From positions 1 to 22,024 of IMG/VR virus record IMGVR_UViG_3300036832_001273: 22,024 bases of DNA. The stretch is one strand, 5' to 3'. The stretch is from a virus. Below are positions 1 to 6,054 of this stretch, one piece after another (position 1 is the stretch's first letter; every line of letters starts with the position of its first letter). The position numbers were made by a program, and so were the translations under genes. The notes beneath the pieces were generated by a model. That model was not told the DNA's origin, ran no database searches, and was given only the letters and a program-made list of their open reading frames with translations.

Positions 1-227
1 CGCGGCCGTACCACCAGGTATTGCTTGCGCACCGTGGTCTTGTTCGTCCGCGGCGCCGCCTTGAGCCCCTTGGTCGAGTAGCCGCGCAACCGATAGGACC
101 GCCCGACCACCGCCCCCTTGCTCTTGCCCAGCCGCTCGCCGATCAGGCTGGCCGACAGCCCCAGCCGCTCGAGCGCCTGCAGCTGCGCGTCCTGCTCCTC
201 GCTCCAGGTCTGGTTGCCGTGGGTCAA
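1..227 (-). CDS. GcrA-like cell-cycle regulator, partial (3' end outside window)
   Basis: The reading frame is open from a TTG at 227 to the left edge of the window, about 75 residues. Near the N-terminus it shows W-S-E-E, then an L-x-x-L-x-x-x-GLSA segment, then IGERLGKSKGAVVGR and a YRLRG end. This is the pattern of the GcrA N-terminal helix-turn-helix (W-T-x-E ... GLSAxxIA..LG..xRNAVIGKxxRL). GcrA proteins help RNA polymerase at promoters carrying CcrM-methylated GANTC in alphaproteobacteria, and phage copies are common. Here the usual R-N-A-V-I is K-G-A-V-V. The TTG start lies 5 nt after the stop of the preceding gene, and a GAGG-type ribosome site lies in that gene's last codons. It is the third gene of the leftward regulatory operon. 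A generic homeodomain-like DNA-binding protein is the alternative. Confidence 0.55.
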   Translation of the reverse strand, partial: MTHGNQTWSEEQDAQLQALERLGLSASLIGERLGKSKGAVVGRSYRLRGYSTKGLKAAPRTNKTTVRKQYLVVRP

Positions 228-231
228 ATTC

Positions 232-489
232 TCAGCCTCGGTGCTTCGCCATGATCATCTGCTCGTTCACCTCGATCAACTGACGCACGGTGTCGAGCCA
301 TTGTCCGATCAGCTGCTCGCGGTGCTTGGCGGTCTCAATAGCGCCGCGTGTGTCGAAATGACCGGCGATCCACATGGCGACCAGATCGGCAAGCGCAGCG
401 CCAATAATATCCGGCGGATTGCCGGCGAGAACAGGCCGCACGCGCTCGGCTAGCGACAAGGCGGTGGTGGCATCCCGGCGCGCGCTCAC
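232..489 (-). CDS. Small conserved phage protein of unknown function (GTG start)
   Basis: This 85-residue protein starts at a GTG whose last two bases lie inside the TGA stop of the upstream helix-turn-helix gene (GTGA overlap), which argues for translational coupling and decides the start. The longer frame reaching back to 798 is rejected because it would cover the whole regulator gene. The sequence is mostly helical, with an ALSLAERVRPVLAG segment, a GAALADLVAMWIAGH segment and a C-terminal IGQWLDTVRQLIEVNEQMI helix. I recognise the type (a small protein near phage regulators, with a 'LAxRxRPLLAG...GAALADLxAxWLAGH' layout) but know no function. It has no cysteines and no membrane segment. 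Confidence 0.6.
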   Translation of the reverse strand: MSARRDATTALSLAERVRPVLAGNPPDIIGAALADLVAMWIAGHFDTRGAIETAKHREQLIGQWLDTVRQLIEVNEQMIMAKHRG

Positions 490-722
490 GCCTTTGCCCG
501 CTCGCGCTTGCGCGCTATGTCGCCCAGCTTCGCCAATACCATCCGGGCTACCGCAGCAGGCGCTCCGGGCGGCACCCCCGCCCGCTCCCAGCCCACATAG
601 CTTTGACGACTGACCGGGAAATGTCGACTGAATTGCAGCTGGGTTTCTCCCCAGCGGGCCCGCATCGTGCGCAACCGCTCGCCCAGCGCGCGGTCGCGTG
701 GCCGTCGTTTTTTTGGGTCCAT
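486..722 (-). CDS. Helix-turn-helix transcriptional regulator (XRE/Cro-like)
   Basis: This is a 78-residue basic protein. After a lysine/arginine-rich N-terminus (residues 3-11), residues 14-48 read GERLRTMRARWGETQLQFSR then HFPVSRQSYVGWERAG, the usual layout of an XRE/Cro helix-turn-helix: T/Q-x-x-F-S at the first helix, V-S-R-Q-S-Y for recognition and W-E-x-A-G after it. I placed the start at the ATG at 722 because CAGGAG lies 8 nt before it; the upstream in-frame codon at 761 would lie in the operator region. The gene is first in the leftward operon and diverges from the recombination operon. An inverted repeat at 752-783 lies between the operons, so autoregulation and control of the rightward genes are likely but inferred. 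Confidence 0.75.
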   Translation of the reverse strand: MDPKKRRPRDRALGERLRTMRARWGETQLQFSRHFPVSRQSYVGWERAGVPPGAPAAVARMVLAKLGDIARKRERAKA

Positions 723-751
723 TTGCACACTCCTGGAAAAATTCATTTGTC

Positions 752-783
752 GTCTTGACACGAGCGCGCGGTACTGTCAAGAC
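752..783. promoter_or_regulatory. Operator-like inverted repeat with divergent TTGACA boxes
   Basis: GTCTTGACA (752-760) and TGTCAAGAC (775-783) are perfect 9-bp inverted repeats separated by 14 nt. With one 2-nt gap the symmetry extends outward (TGTCGT on the left, ACGACA on the right). Each arm contains TTGACA, a -35-like hexamer, one pointing toward each divergent operon. The sequence 17 nt downstream of each is CAAGAC, a poor -10, so a promoter call is tentative. It lies 29 nt upstream of the helix-turn-helix gene start and 7 nt before the pentamer array. The simplest reading is a binding site for the adjacent regulator. Confidence 0.55.
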
Positions 784-790
784 ACGACAG

Positions 791-930
791 CGCGGCATGG
801 TGTGGCGGGGCCGGGCGTGGCGGGGCGTGGTGCGGCTTGGCGCGGCTGGGCAGGGTGGGGCGCGGCGCGGCTAGGCGGGGCGGGGCGGGGCTGGGCAAGG
901 CATGGCAAGGCAAGACGAGGCAAGGCAAGG
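791..930 (+). repeat. Pentamer array A: 28 units of (C/T)NNGG
   Basis: The 140 nt divide exactly into 28 consecutive 5-nt units. Twenty-seven end in GG (the exception is CAAGA at 921-925) and all begin with C or T, mostly C. There is no insertion or deletion in the register. The 5' part is G/C-rich (CGGGG, CGCGG, CGTGG); the last units are CAAGG, CATGG, CAAGG, CAAGA, CGAGG, CAAGG, CAAGG. The array is in the leader of the rightward recombination operon. A separate Shine-Dalgarno (AAAGGAAG) sits between its end and the ATG at 959. The G-rich strand is the RNA-like strand. It makes up most of the 236-nt non-coding gap. Confidence 0.9.
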
Positions 931-958
931 TTCTTAAACATGAAAGGAAGCAAGCATC

Positions 959-1579
959 ATGGACGCGAAAGTAAAAGACAAAGACGTAGTGAAGATCTCC
1001 CTCCCGACAGAGCTGGTTACAAGAAAGGTTCTGCTGGTCGGGCTCACGGAGATAATGTTCGACCGTTATCCAGGCGACAACGATACCAAGCTCGAGCCGC
1101 ACCAGAAGCTCTACCTCCAACCTGGCGGGTCACGAATTATTGGGCTGCCGGCATTGAACATTATGTCGTTTCTTTCGGCGCACAACACCAATTCTGCGCC
1201 CAAGCGGCTACGCGACCCGCGCAAGTTCAAGAAGATCGCTGACGCGATGCTGTCGTTCTGCTCGATCCGCGAGCAGTTCCTGCCGTTCCTGCGCGACGGC
1301 AAGCCGATCGTGTTTGGCAAGCTGGAGAACGACAGGGACCCGGTGAGCGGGGTGTACGTGCATAGGAGCGTGGCGCGGCTCGACAAGGGCATCCCGAATC
1401 CGAAGGTGCGCCCGGTGCTGCCGCTTGATTGGGCGTTGCAGTTCACCATGGATATTTACCCCAATCGCGAAATAAAAGAGGTTGACGTTCAGAATCTCAT
1501 CGAAGAAGGCGGCCGCGCACTCGGATTAGGTACCTTCCGCGGAGTGTTTGGGAAATTCCGCATCGAACGGTGGGATTGA
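959..1579 (+). CDS. Conserved phage protein of unknown function, first gene of recombination operon
   Basis: This is a 206-residue soluble protein with no signal peptide or membrane segment. I do not know its function. Visible blocks are LLVGLTEIMFDRYPGD (25-40), PHQKLYL (48-54), a REQFLPFLRDGKPI region (104-117), RPVLPLDWALQFTMDI (151-166) and the C-terminal GLGTFRGVFGKFRIERWD (189-206). The last block is a glycine loop of the form G-x-G-x-x-R-x-x-x-G-x-F, which recalls but does not prove a RAMP/RRM-type fold. The start is set by GGAAG 8 nt before the ATG. Being directly upstream of exonuclease and annealing genes, it may take part in DNA recombination or end processing. That role is inferred from position only. 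Pentamer array A precedes it and array B follows 2 nt after its stop. Confidence 0.8.
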   Translation: MDAKVKDKDVVKISLPTELVTRKVLLVGLTEIMFDRYPGDNDTKLEPHQKLYLQPGGSRIIGLPALNIMSFLSAHNTNSAPKRLRDPRKFKKIADAMLSFCSIREQFLPFLRDGKPIVFGKLENDRDPVSGVYVHRSVARLDKGIPNPKVRPVLPLDWALQFTMDIYPNREIKEVDVQNLIEEGGRALGLGTFRGVFGKFRIERWD

Positions 1580-1581
1580 TT

Positions 1582-1711
1582 CGCGGCTAGGCGTGGCTGG
1601 TCAGGGCACGGCTTGGCATGGCGAGGCAAGGCGTGGCCTGACGAGGCGGGGCACGGCGCGGCACGGCATGGCCAGACTGGGCAAGGCATGGCAAGGCTCG
1701 GCAAGGCAAGG
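1582..1711 (+). repeat. Pentamer array B: 26 units of CNNGG
   Basis: The array begins 2 nt after the TGA of the preceding gene and ends 11 nt before the exonuclease ATG, so it fills the intercistronic gap. All 130 nt fall into 26 five-nt units without an indel. Every unit begins with C and 23 end in GG; the exceptions are CTGGT, CCTGA and CCAGA. The run CTGGGCAAGGCATGGCAAGG at 1677-1696 is identical to 891-910 in array A. The final CAAGG followed by AA makes AAGGAA, the Shine-Dalgarno of the exonuclease gene, so the array reads directly into the ribosome site. Confidence 0.9.
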
Positions 1712-1722
1712 AACGAAACGAT

Positions 1723-2511
1723 ATGGCACTCACCGAGAAACAACTAGCCGCCCGCGCTGGTAAACTCACAGCTTCGCGGGTCGCCGTTCTGATGAGGGGT
1801 GACGCCGCAGGCATTCTGCAATTGTACCGAGAGATGATCGGCGAGATTCCTGAGGAGAATCTTGACGACGTGTGGCCGGTGCAGCTCGGCAGCGCCACCG
1901 AGCAACTTTCCTTGGACTGGTTTGAGCGAAAGAACCATATAGCGGTGACCCACCGCGGAGAAGTGGTCGTCCACCCCAAACATTCGTGGGCTGCTTGCAC
2001 GCTGGATGGATGGGTGGATCAGATTAAATGTCCCATAGAAGCCAAACATTGCGGCGGCCGCGAACCAATCGAAATTCTCATTGATCGTTATCAACCACAA
2101 ATGCAGTACCAGATGTGGGTCACTGAAGCCGCCCAGTGCGCGCTATCCATCATTCTCGGCGCCAATGAACCGGTCGTGGAATACATAAGCCGCCATGACG
2201 CCTACATTGAGCAGATGGTTGATCGGGCGGACTATTTTCTCATGTGCGTCGCACTACGCAAGCCGCCGGTGCAACTGGCGCCGGTGGCCCCGCCGATCGA
2301 GCCGACCGCCGAGATAAACATGCAGGGCAACGAGAAGTGGGCGACGCAGGCGCTGCGCTGGCTGCAGACCCACGGCGCCGCCGACGTTGCCAAGGATAGC
2401 GAGAAGATCCTCAAGTCATTGGTGCCGCCGGAGGCCAAGCGCTGCTTTGGCCACGGCGTCAAAATTAGTCGCGATCGCGCTGGTCGCCTGTCGCTGCGAG
2501 AGGGAGACTGA
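1723..2511 (+). CDS. YqaJ/lambda-type phage exonuclease
   Basis: This 262-residue protein has the landmarks of the YqaJ/lambda-exonuclease branch of the PD-(D/E)XK superfamily. These are GKLTASRV with T16-A17-S18 near the N-terminus, a glutamate at E60 (GSATEQ), the metal-binding D95 in ACTLDGWV, E106-A-K108 in PIEAKH, and a YQPQMQYQMWV helix (123-133) corresponding to the conserved Q-containing motif. Such enzymes degrade one strand of double-stranded DNA ends 5' to 3' and hand the 3' single strand to an annealing protein. The next gene, 3 nt downstream, is an ERF annealing protein, giving a complete two-component recombination pair. Residues 185-262 form an additional C-terminal region after a proline-rich linker. 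The start is set by AAGGAA from the end of array B. Confidence 0.88.
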   Translation: MALTEKQLAARAGKLTASRVAVLMRGDAAGILQLYREMIGEIPEENLDDVWPVQLGSATEQLSLDWFERKNHIAVTHRGEVVVHPKHSWAACTLDGWVDQIKCPIEAKHCGGREPIEILIDRYQPQMQYQMWVTEAAQCALSIILGANEPVVEYISRHDAYIEQMVDRADYFLMCVALRKPPVQLAPVAPPIEPTAEINMQGNEKWATQALRWLQTHGAADVAKDSEKILKSLVPPEAKRCFGHGVKISRDRAGRLSLREGD

Positions 2512-2514
2512 AAC

Positions 2515-3444
2515 ATGACCGACACCGAAAAACCAGAGAAGCGGCCGGCGCGCGTGATCGATATATTGCCGCCGCCGAATCCGATGCAGATCCTGTCGCG
2601 CGCCGTCGCCGATGGCGCCTCACTGGAGGTGCTGGAAAAGCTGATGGGGCTGCAGGAACGCTGGGAAGCCAACGAGGCCCGCAAGGCATTCGAGAAGGCG
2701 ATGGCTGCGGCCTCGACTGAAATGCCGGCCCTGGTGAAGAACCGCGCGGTCAAATTTGGCACTACATCCTACAAGCACGAGGACCTGGCCGAGGTGGTGA
2801 GCGCCATCGCGCCGGTGCTCGGCAAGCACGGCCTGTCGCACCGGTTCGAGACCACCACCGAGCCCGGGCGGATCACAGTCACCTGCATCATCTCGCACGA
2901 GCTGGGCCACTCGATCCGCAATTCCTTGTCGGGGCCGGCCGACAACAGCGGCGGCAAGAACGCCATCCAGTCGATCGGCTCGAGCATCACGTACTTGAGC
3001 CGTTACGCGCTCAAGGCCGCGCTCGGCTTGGCTGCCGCCCACGACGACGACGGCAACAGCACCACCGCCGTCGACAAGGAGCCGGTGGCCAAGCCCGACG
3101 CCATGAAGCGGCCCGCACCGCCGCCTCCGCCGCCTCCTCCGCCAGAGCCTGAAAAGGCCGCACCCAACCCCAGGCTCAACATCAAGCAGATCATGGCGCT
3201 CGAGCAGGCGGCGCGCGCGGCCGCAGCGAAGGGCAGCGCAGAATTTACCCTGTTCTGGCGCACCCACGCCACCGACAACGAGCGCGCCATCATCAAGGGG
3301 CTGGGAGTGGAGTTGGCGGCCATCCGGGACGCGGCCGATGCCCGCATCATGGCGGAGGCCGCCCATGAAGCCGGTGAAACCACCGACATTTACAACCCCG
3401 AAACCGGCGAGGTGGAGCACGGCGAGCCGGGGCAGGGGACATGA
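2515..3444 (+). CDS. erf: ERF-family single-strand annealing protein
   Basis: This is a 309-residue protein. Residues 45-180 match the ERF domain: LQERWEANEARKAFEKAMAA, KNRAVKFGTTSYKHEDLAEV, VLGKHGLSHRFETT, then IGSSITYLSRYALKAALGLA and the acidic H-D-D-D-G end, typical of the family. ERF proteins anneal complementary single strands during phage recombination and genome circularisation. A run of nine prolines (202-210) links to a C-terminal region (220-309) with two or three predicted helices, whose role is unknown. The gene starts 3 nt after the exonuclease stop, with GGGAG inside the end of that gene as ribosome site. Its stop overlaps the next start (ATGA). It is expected to act with the upstream exonuclease. 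Confidence 0.9.
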   Translation: MTDTEKPEKRPARVIDILPPPNPMQILSRAVADGASLEVLEKLMGLQERWEANEARKAFEKAMAAASTEMPALVKNRAVKFGTTSYKHEDLAEVVSAIAPVLGKHGLSHRFETTTEPGRITVTCIISHELGHSIRNSLSGPADNSGGKNAIQSIGSSITYLSRYALKAALGLAAAHDDDGNSTTAVDKEPVAKPDAMKRPAPPPPPPPPPEPEKAAPNPRLNIKQIMALEQAARAAAAKGSAEFTLFWRTHATDNERAIIKGLGVELAAIRDAADARIMAEAAHEAGETTDIYNPETGEVEHGEPGQGT

Positions 3445-3671
3445 AAGCTAGGATCGAGAAAATCTATCCCGAGATTGGCCGCAGGATGAAGCAGTTGCGC
3501 GTGGATTCCGCCATGACGCAGGCGGAGACCGCCAAGCGCATGGGCATTAACCGCAACCACCTCGCCTACATGGAGAACGGCGGCCAGCGCATCCACCTGC
3601 ACACCCTGGTGGCCTTCGGCAAGGTGCTCGGGGTCTCGGTCCATCACATGCTCGAAGGGATAGCACCCTGA
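3441..3671 (+). CDS. Small XRE-family helix-turn-helix protein
   Basis: This 76-residue protein is nearly all one XRE domain: IGRRMKQLRVDSAMTQAETA, KRMGINRNHLAYMENGGQR, then the HLHTLVAFGKVLGVSVHHML tail. T26-Q27-A-E-T, G35-I-N-R-N-H-L and the E45-N-G turn are the usual conserved positions. The start overlaps the ERF stop by 4 nt (ATGA). Its place inside the recombination operon, rather than at a control region, suggests a Cro-like or late-acting role, possibly on the inverted repeat at 752-783. That link is inference. Confidence 0.85.
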   Translation: MKARIEKIYPEIGRRMKQLRVDSAMTQAETAKRMGINRNHLAYMENGGQRIHLHTLVAFGKVLGVSVHHMLEGIAP

Positions 3672-4036
3672 TGCGAAAAGTTCTTCCTGATATTGTCGAA
3701 CGCGCCCGCCTGCGCGAGGGCCGGCTCGGCAGCGATAGCTCATACGGTTGCAACGGCGCCTTCAATTTGATCGGGCCGACCGGGATGAATTTGGCGGTGA
3801 TTGCCAGCGACAACTTGGGCTGGGAGCATGTCAGTGTTTCGCTCAAGCACCGCCCGCCGAACTGGGCCGAGATGTGCTTCGTCAAGAACCTGTTCTGGGA
3901 CGAGGAGGAGACCGTGCTGCAGTTTCATCCGGCCAAATCCGAATATGTAAACTGCCACCCAAACTGCTTGCATTTATGGAAAGCGATCGGGCCGCAGCCG
4001 GAGCTTCCGCCCGCCATCATGGTAGGTCCCAAATGA
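3671..4036 (+). CDS. Conserved phage protein, DUF7694-like
   Basis: This is a 121-residue protein of unknown function. It contains the recognisable string WEHVSVSLKHRPPNWAEMCF (residues 52-71), followed by VKNLFWDEEETVLQFHPAKS and EYVNCHPNCLHLWKAI. This layout (W-E-H-V-S-V-S, R-x-P-x-W-x-E-M, L-F-W-x-E-E, Q-x-H-P, H-x-x-C-L-H-L-W) is that of a domain widespread in phages of proteobacteria, which I believe is DUF7694. The conserved H and C residues could bind metal. The start overlaps the previous stop by one base (TGATG) and the end overlaps the next start (ATGA), so the gene is tightly coupled. Confidence 0.78.
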   Translation: MRKVLPDIVERARLREGRLGSDSSYGCNGAFNLIGPTGMNLAVIASDNLGWEHVSVSLKHRPPNWAEMCFVKNLFWDEEETVLQFHPAKSEYVNCHPNCLHLWKAIGPQPELPPAIMVGPK

Positions 4037-4284
4037 AGAACGCCATCGGCGCCAAGCAGTGCGGCACCTGCCGGTATTTCCACAATCCGCAGGACGGCAA
4101 TGTGGGGGTCTGCGTCTTCAACCCTCCGACCGCGTTCATCGTCGGGGTGGTGCCGTCGTCGCCCTTGGTCGACCCGCGCAAGCCGGGCGCCGACATGGCG
4201 CATGTGGTGCGGGGGTATTTCCCGATGGTGGGCAAGGAGGACGGCTGCGCCAAGCACGCGCCAGATGTGGGAGCACTCAATTGA
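4033..4284 (+). CDS. Small putative zinc-binding phage protein
   Basis: This is an 83-residue protein. The longer frame from 3748 is rejected because it would overlap the whole preceding gene. The ATG at 4033 overlaps that gene's TGA (ATGA), which fixes the start. Cysteines C10-x-x-C13, C27 and C72-x-x-x-H75 form a plausible zinc site around GTCRYFHNP, GVCVFNPP and GYFPMVGKEDGCAKH. This 'CxxC-RYF ... C-x-x-x-PP ... FP-x-V-x-x-x-D-x-C' layout occurs in many small phage proteins of unknown function. Confidence 0.75.
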   Translation: MKNAIGAKQCGTCRYFHNPQDGNVGVCVFNPPTAFIVGVVPSSPLVDPRKPGADMAHVVRGYFPMVGKEDGCAKHAPDVGALN

Positions 4285-4499
4285 CCAGAGAAAAGCACTT
4301 GGCTTGGTGCAAGACCCGCGCGCTTGAATATGTCGACCGCGGCGAGCCGATAGACGGCTTAACGTCTATGATGAGTGATCTAAGGAAGCATCCTGATCTG
4401 GAGAAGCATCCAGGCATCCAGCTTGGCACCATGCTGCTGCTCGGCGGCCACTTGTCTCATCCGCGCGAGGTGCGGCGTTTCATCGAGGGGTTTAACTAA
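4281..4499 (+). CDS. Small conserved phage protein (TTG start)
   Basis: This is a 72-residue protein with the distinctive text REKHLAWCKTRALEYVDRGE, TSMMSDLRKHPDLEKHPGIQ and LSHPREVRRFIEGFN. I recognise it as a small conserved protein of prophages and podoviruses without known function. The start is a TTG overlapping the previous stop (TTGA), with GGGAG 7 nt upstream; the protein text begins TREKH in related sequences I remember, which supports this start. It is the last gene of the rightward operon. Its TAA overlaps the stop codon of the convergent minus-strand gene by 4 nt in all. Confidence 0.75.
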   Translation: MTREKHLAWCKTRALEYVDRGEPIDGLTSMMSDLRKHPDLEKHPGIQLGTMLLLGGHLSHPREVRRFIEGFN

Positions 4500-4726
4500 A
4501 GCTCGGTGATGTGCTTGGGGTGCGGCAGTTCCTGCAGCGGCGGCGGCGTGACCACCGGCCCCTCCGGGGCGCTGCCGACAAACGCGGCGGCGGCAGCATG
4601 GGCGGCGGCCTTCTCGGCCTCGGTGGCGCTCTCTTGGAACCAGATGGTTTTGCCGTCGGCGCTGACGCCTTCGATCGGGGCCACGGCGGCGATGGCGGCG
4701 TGGAAGGCTTGCAGGTTGTTAATCAT
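4496..4726 (-). CDS. Small conserved phage protein, end of late operon
   Basis: This protein has 76 residues from the ATG at 4726 (ATGA overlap with the fibre gene stop), or 78 from the ATG at 4732; both are in frame and neither has a clear ribosome site. The sequence opens with INNLQAFHAAIAAVAPIEGV, continues with DGKTIWFQESATEAEKAAAH (a predicted amphipathic helix) and ends in a proline-rich tail. The type is often found next to phage tail-fibre genes. The function is unknown; an assembly or chaperone-like role is only a guess from position. Confidence 0.65.
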   Translation of the reverse strand: MINNLQAFHAAIAAVAPIEGVSADGKTIWFQESATEAEKAAAHAAAAAFVGSAPEGPVVTPPPLQELPHPKHITEL

Positions 4727-6051
4727 AGCCATGACCGAAAGCCCAACTGATTGTTGTTTGATGAGTTGAATGTATTGGCGTTTGTTCCGTCGCCAAGTTC
4801 ATTGGCAGAGGTAACATGAAGGCCCGTGGCCGACACCAAGAGCAGAGCGTTCATCCTGCTTGCGGCAATGGCGGCCGACTGCCCCTGGAATACCATAGGA
4901 GACACGAACGCTGTGATGGTATCAAATCCCATGCCCAAAAAAGCCGTACTGCCGTTGACGGCCGCCGTAACCACACCACCGTAATAAGAAAAATTCATCG
5001 CCCGCTCGGAACTGGTCTGCAGGATCGTGATTTGATTATAAGTTCTGGCCCCTGCTTGTCTCACGGTGTTGCCGGCGTAAGTGTAACTCGATCCTGTGTC
5101 TTGCACAAAACCGGTGAACAGAACTGTATTGTAGTAGTTACTGAGGCCAAAGATACCGGCAGTGACGTTGCCAGGAAATTGCCAGGTCACCAAGCCGTTC
5201 GCGCTGGTGTAAAAAGACCCGAGGAACGTCGCCTGGTTGGCCGCCACTGCAACCGTGCTGGGTGTTCCAGCGGGTGAAATGAGCATATTGGTGGCGCCTG
5301 AGTTGGTCAGGAAGCCGCCGAATATGCTCAACGTCATGGCCCTGGTGGTGGTGTTGGTCCATTGCAGTGCCGCCAGGGTGAGCACCCCGGCATTTAAAAT
5401 CATGAAAATGTCGAACACGGCACCGCTGGGAAAGATGGCGCTGCCGTTCATGTTCAGGATGAGACCGATATGGTCGTTAAGCGGGGTGGAGAATTGATAC
5501 ATCTGCACCGCCGAACCGTTGAACAGCGGAACGAACGGATGGACGTAGGGCGCGTAATAGATGGTGCCGGTGGGAGCGGCACTAGTAAAATTCACCGGCA
5601 CTGCAGACTGCGTCGTCAGCCGGCCGCCGGGCGTGAACCAAGCCAATGTCGGATTGGGCTGCGACGGCGCCTCGAAGTAGAAGCCGCCGAGGCCGCCATT
5701 GAGCGTCGAGTGGAAGGTGAAGATGTACTGCTGGCCGATCACTACGTCGGCGGTGCCGGCCTGGGTCACGCCGTCGGCATGATACACCGGCAGGAACCCG
5801 AGCCCGTTGTACTGCGCGGTGACCAGTCCGGTGGAGGTGCCCAGCGCCACAAAGCGGTAGCTGCCCAGGTCGTTATAGGACGACAGCGCCGGGCAGTTGA
5901 CGTTCGGGGTCAGCGCGATGGCGTTGGTGCCCGAGGGCGTGCAGGGGATGGAAACCATCGCCCCGACCTGATTGAACATCGTATCCAAGCTCGCCATCGG
6001 CTCCGGCGAGGTGGCGGTGCCAAACGGATAGGGCGGGCTGGGCCAGGACAT
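4723..6051 (-). CDS. Putative tail fibre / receptor-binding protein
   Basis: This is a 442-residue protein rich in T, S, N, G and aromatic residues, with almost no charged residues over long stretches and many short beta-like segments, as expected for a phage fibre or spike. There is no signal peptide. Residues 58-100 (SYNDLGSYRFVALGTSTG then LVTAQYNGLGFLPVYHADG) resemble a repeated beta module of phage fibre proteins in which a Y-R-F strand is followed by a linker and 'LPVY'. The C-terminus ends in an N/S-rich region and a final LGFRSWL. It starts 3 nt after the upstream gene stop. Position at the distal end of the late operon also fits a host-recognition protein. No catalytic motif is seen. 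Confidence 0.6.
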   Translation of the reverse strand: MSWPSPPYPFGTATSPEPMASLDTMFNQVGAMVSIPCTPSGTNAIALTPNVNCPALSSYNDLGSYRFVALGTSTGLVTAQYNGLGFLPVYHADGVTQAGTADVVIGQQYIFTFHSTLNGGLGGFYFEAPSQPNPTLAWFTPGGRLTTQSAVPVNFTSAAPTGTIYYAPYVHPFVPLFNGSAVQMYQFSTPLNDHIGLILNMNGSAIFPSGAVFDIFMILNAGVLTLAALQWTNTTTRAMTLSIFGGFLTNSGATNMLISPAGTPSTVAVAANQATFLGSFYTSANGLVTWQFPGNVTAGIFGLSNYYNTVLFTGFVQDTGSSYTYAGNTVRQAGARTYNQITILQTSSERAMNFSYYGGVVTAAVNGSTAFLGMGFDTITAFVSPMVFQGQSAAIAASRMNALLLVSATGLHVTSANELGDGTNANTFNSSNNNQLGFRSWL

Positions 6052-6054
6052 GGG

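Noticed and set aside
848-855. GGGCAGGG in array A, and its complement at 6402-6409 in array C, as FtsK-orienting (KOPS-like) sites
   Set aside because: The octamer arises automatically whenever CNGGG precedes CAGGG in the pentamer register. It is seen in only two of four arrays, so there is no reason to call it selected.
791-930. Array as a CRISPR array or minisatellite
   Set aside because: There are no spacers, no 24-40 nt repeats and no cas genes. Units vary at two of five positions, so it is not a simple copied minisatellite either.
667-1242. Plus-strand frame reading through pentamer array A (and the minus-strand 743-1120 frame and similar frames over arrays B, C and D)
   Set aside because: A 5-nt unit read in triplets gives an open 5-residue repeat rich in G, A, R and W in several frames simply because stop codons are rare in CNNGG. 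The frames overlap well-supported genes and lack ribosome sites.
3114-3146. Poly-proline run in the ERF gene as a sign of frameshift or fusion
   Set aside because: The frame stays open with a normal ERF domain before it and a coherent helical region after. A proline linker between two domains explains it.
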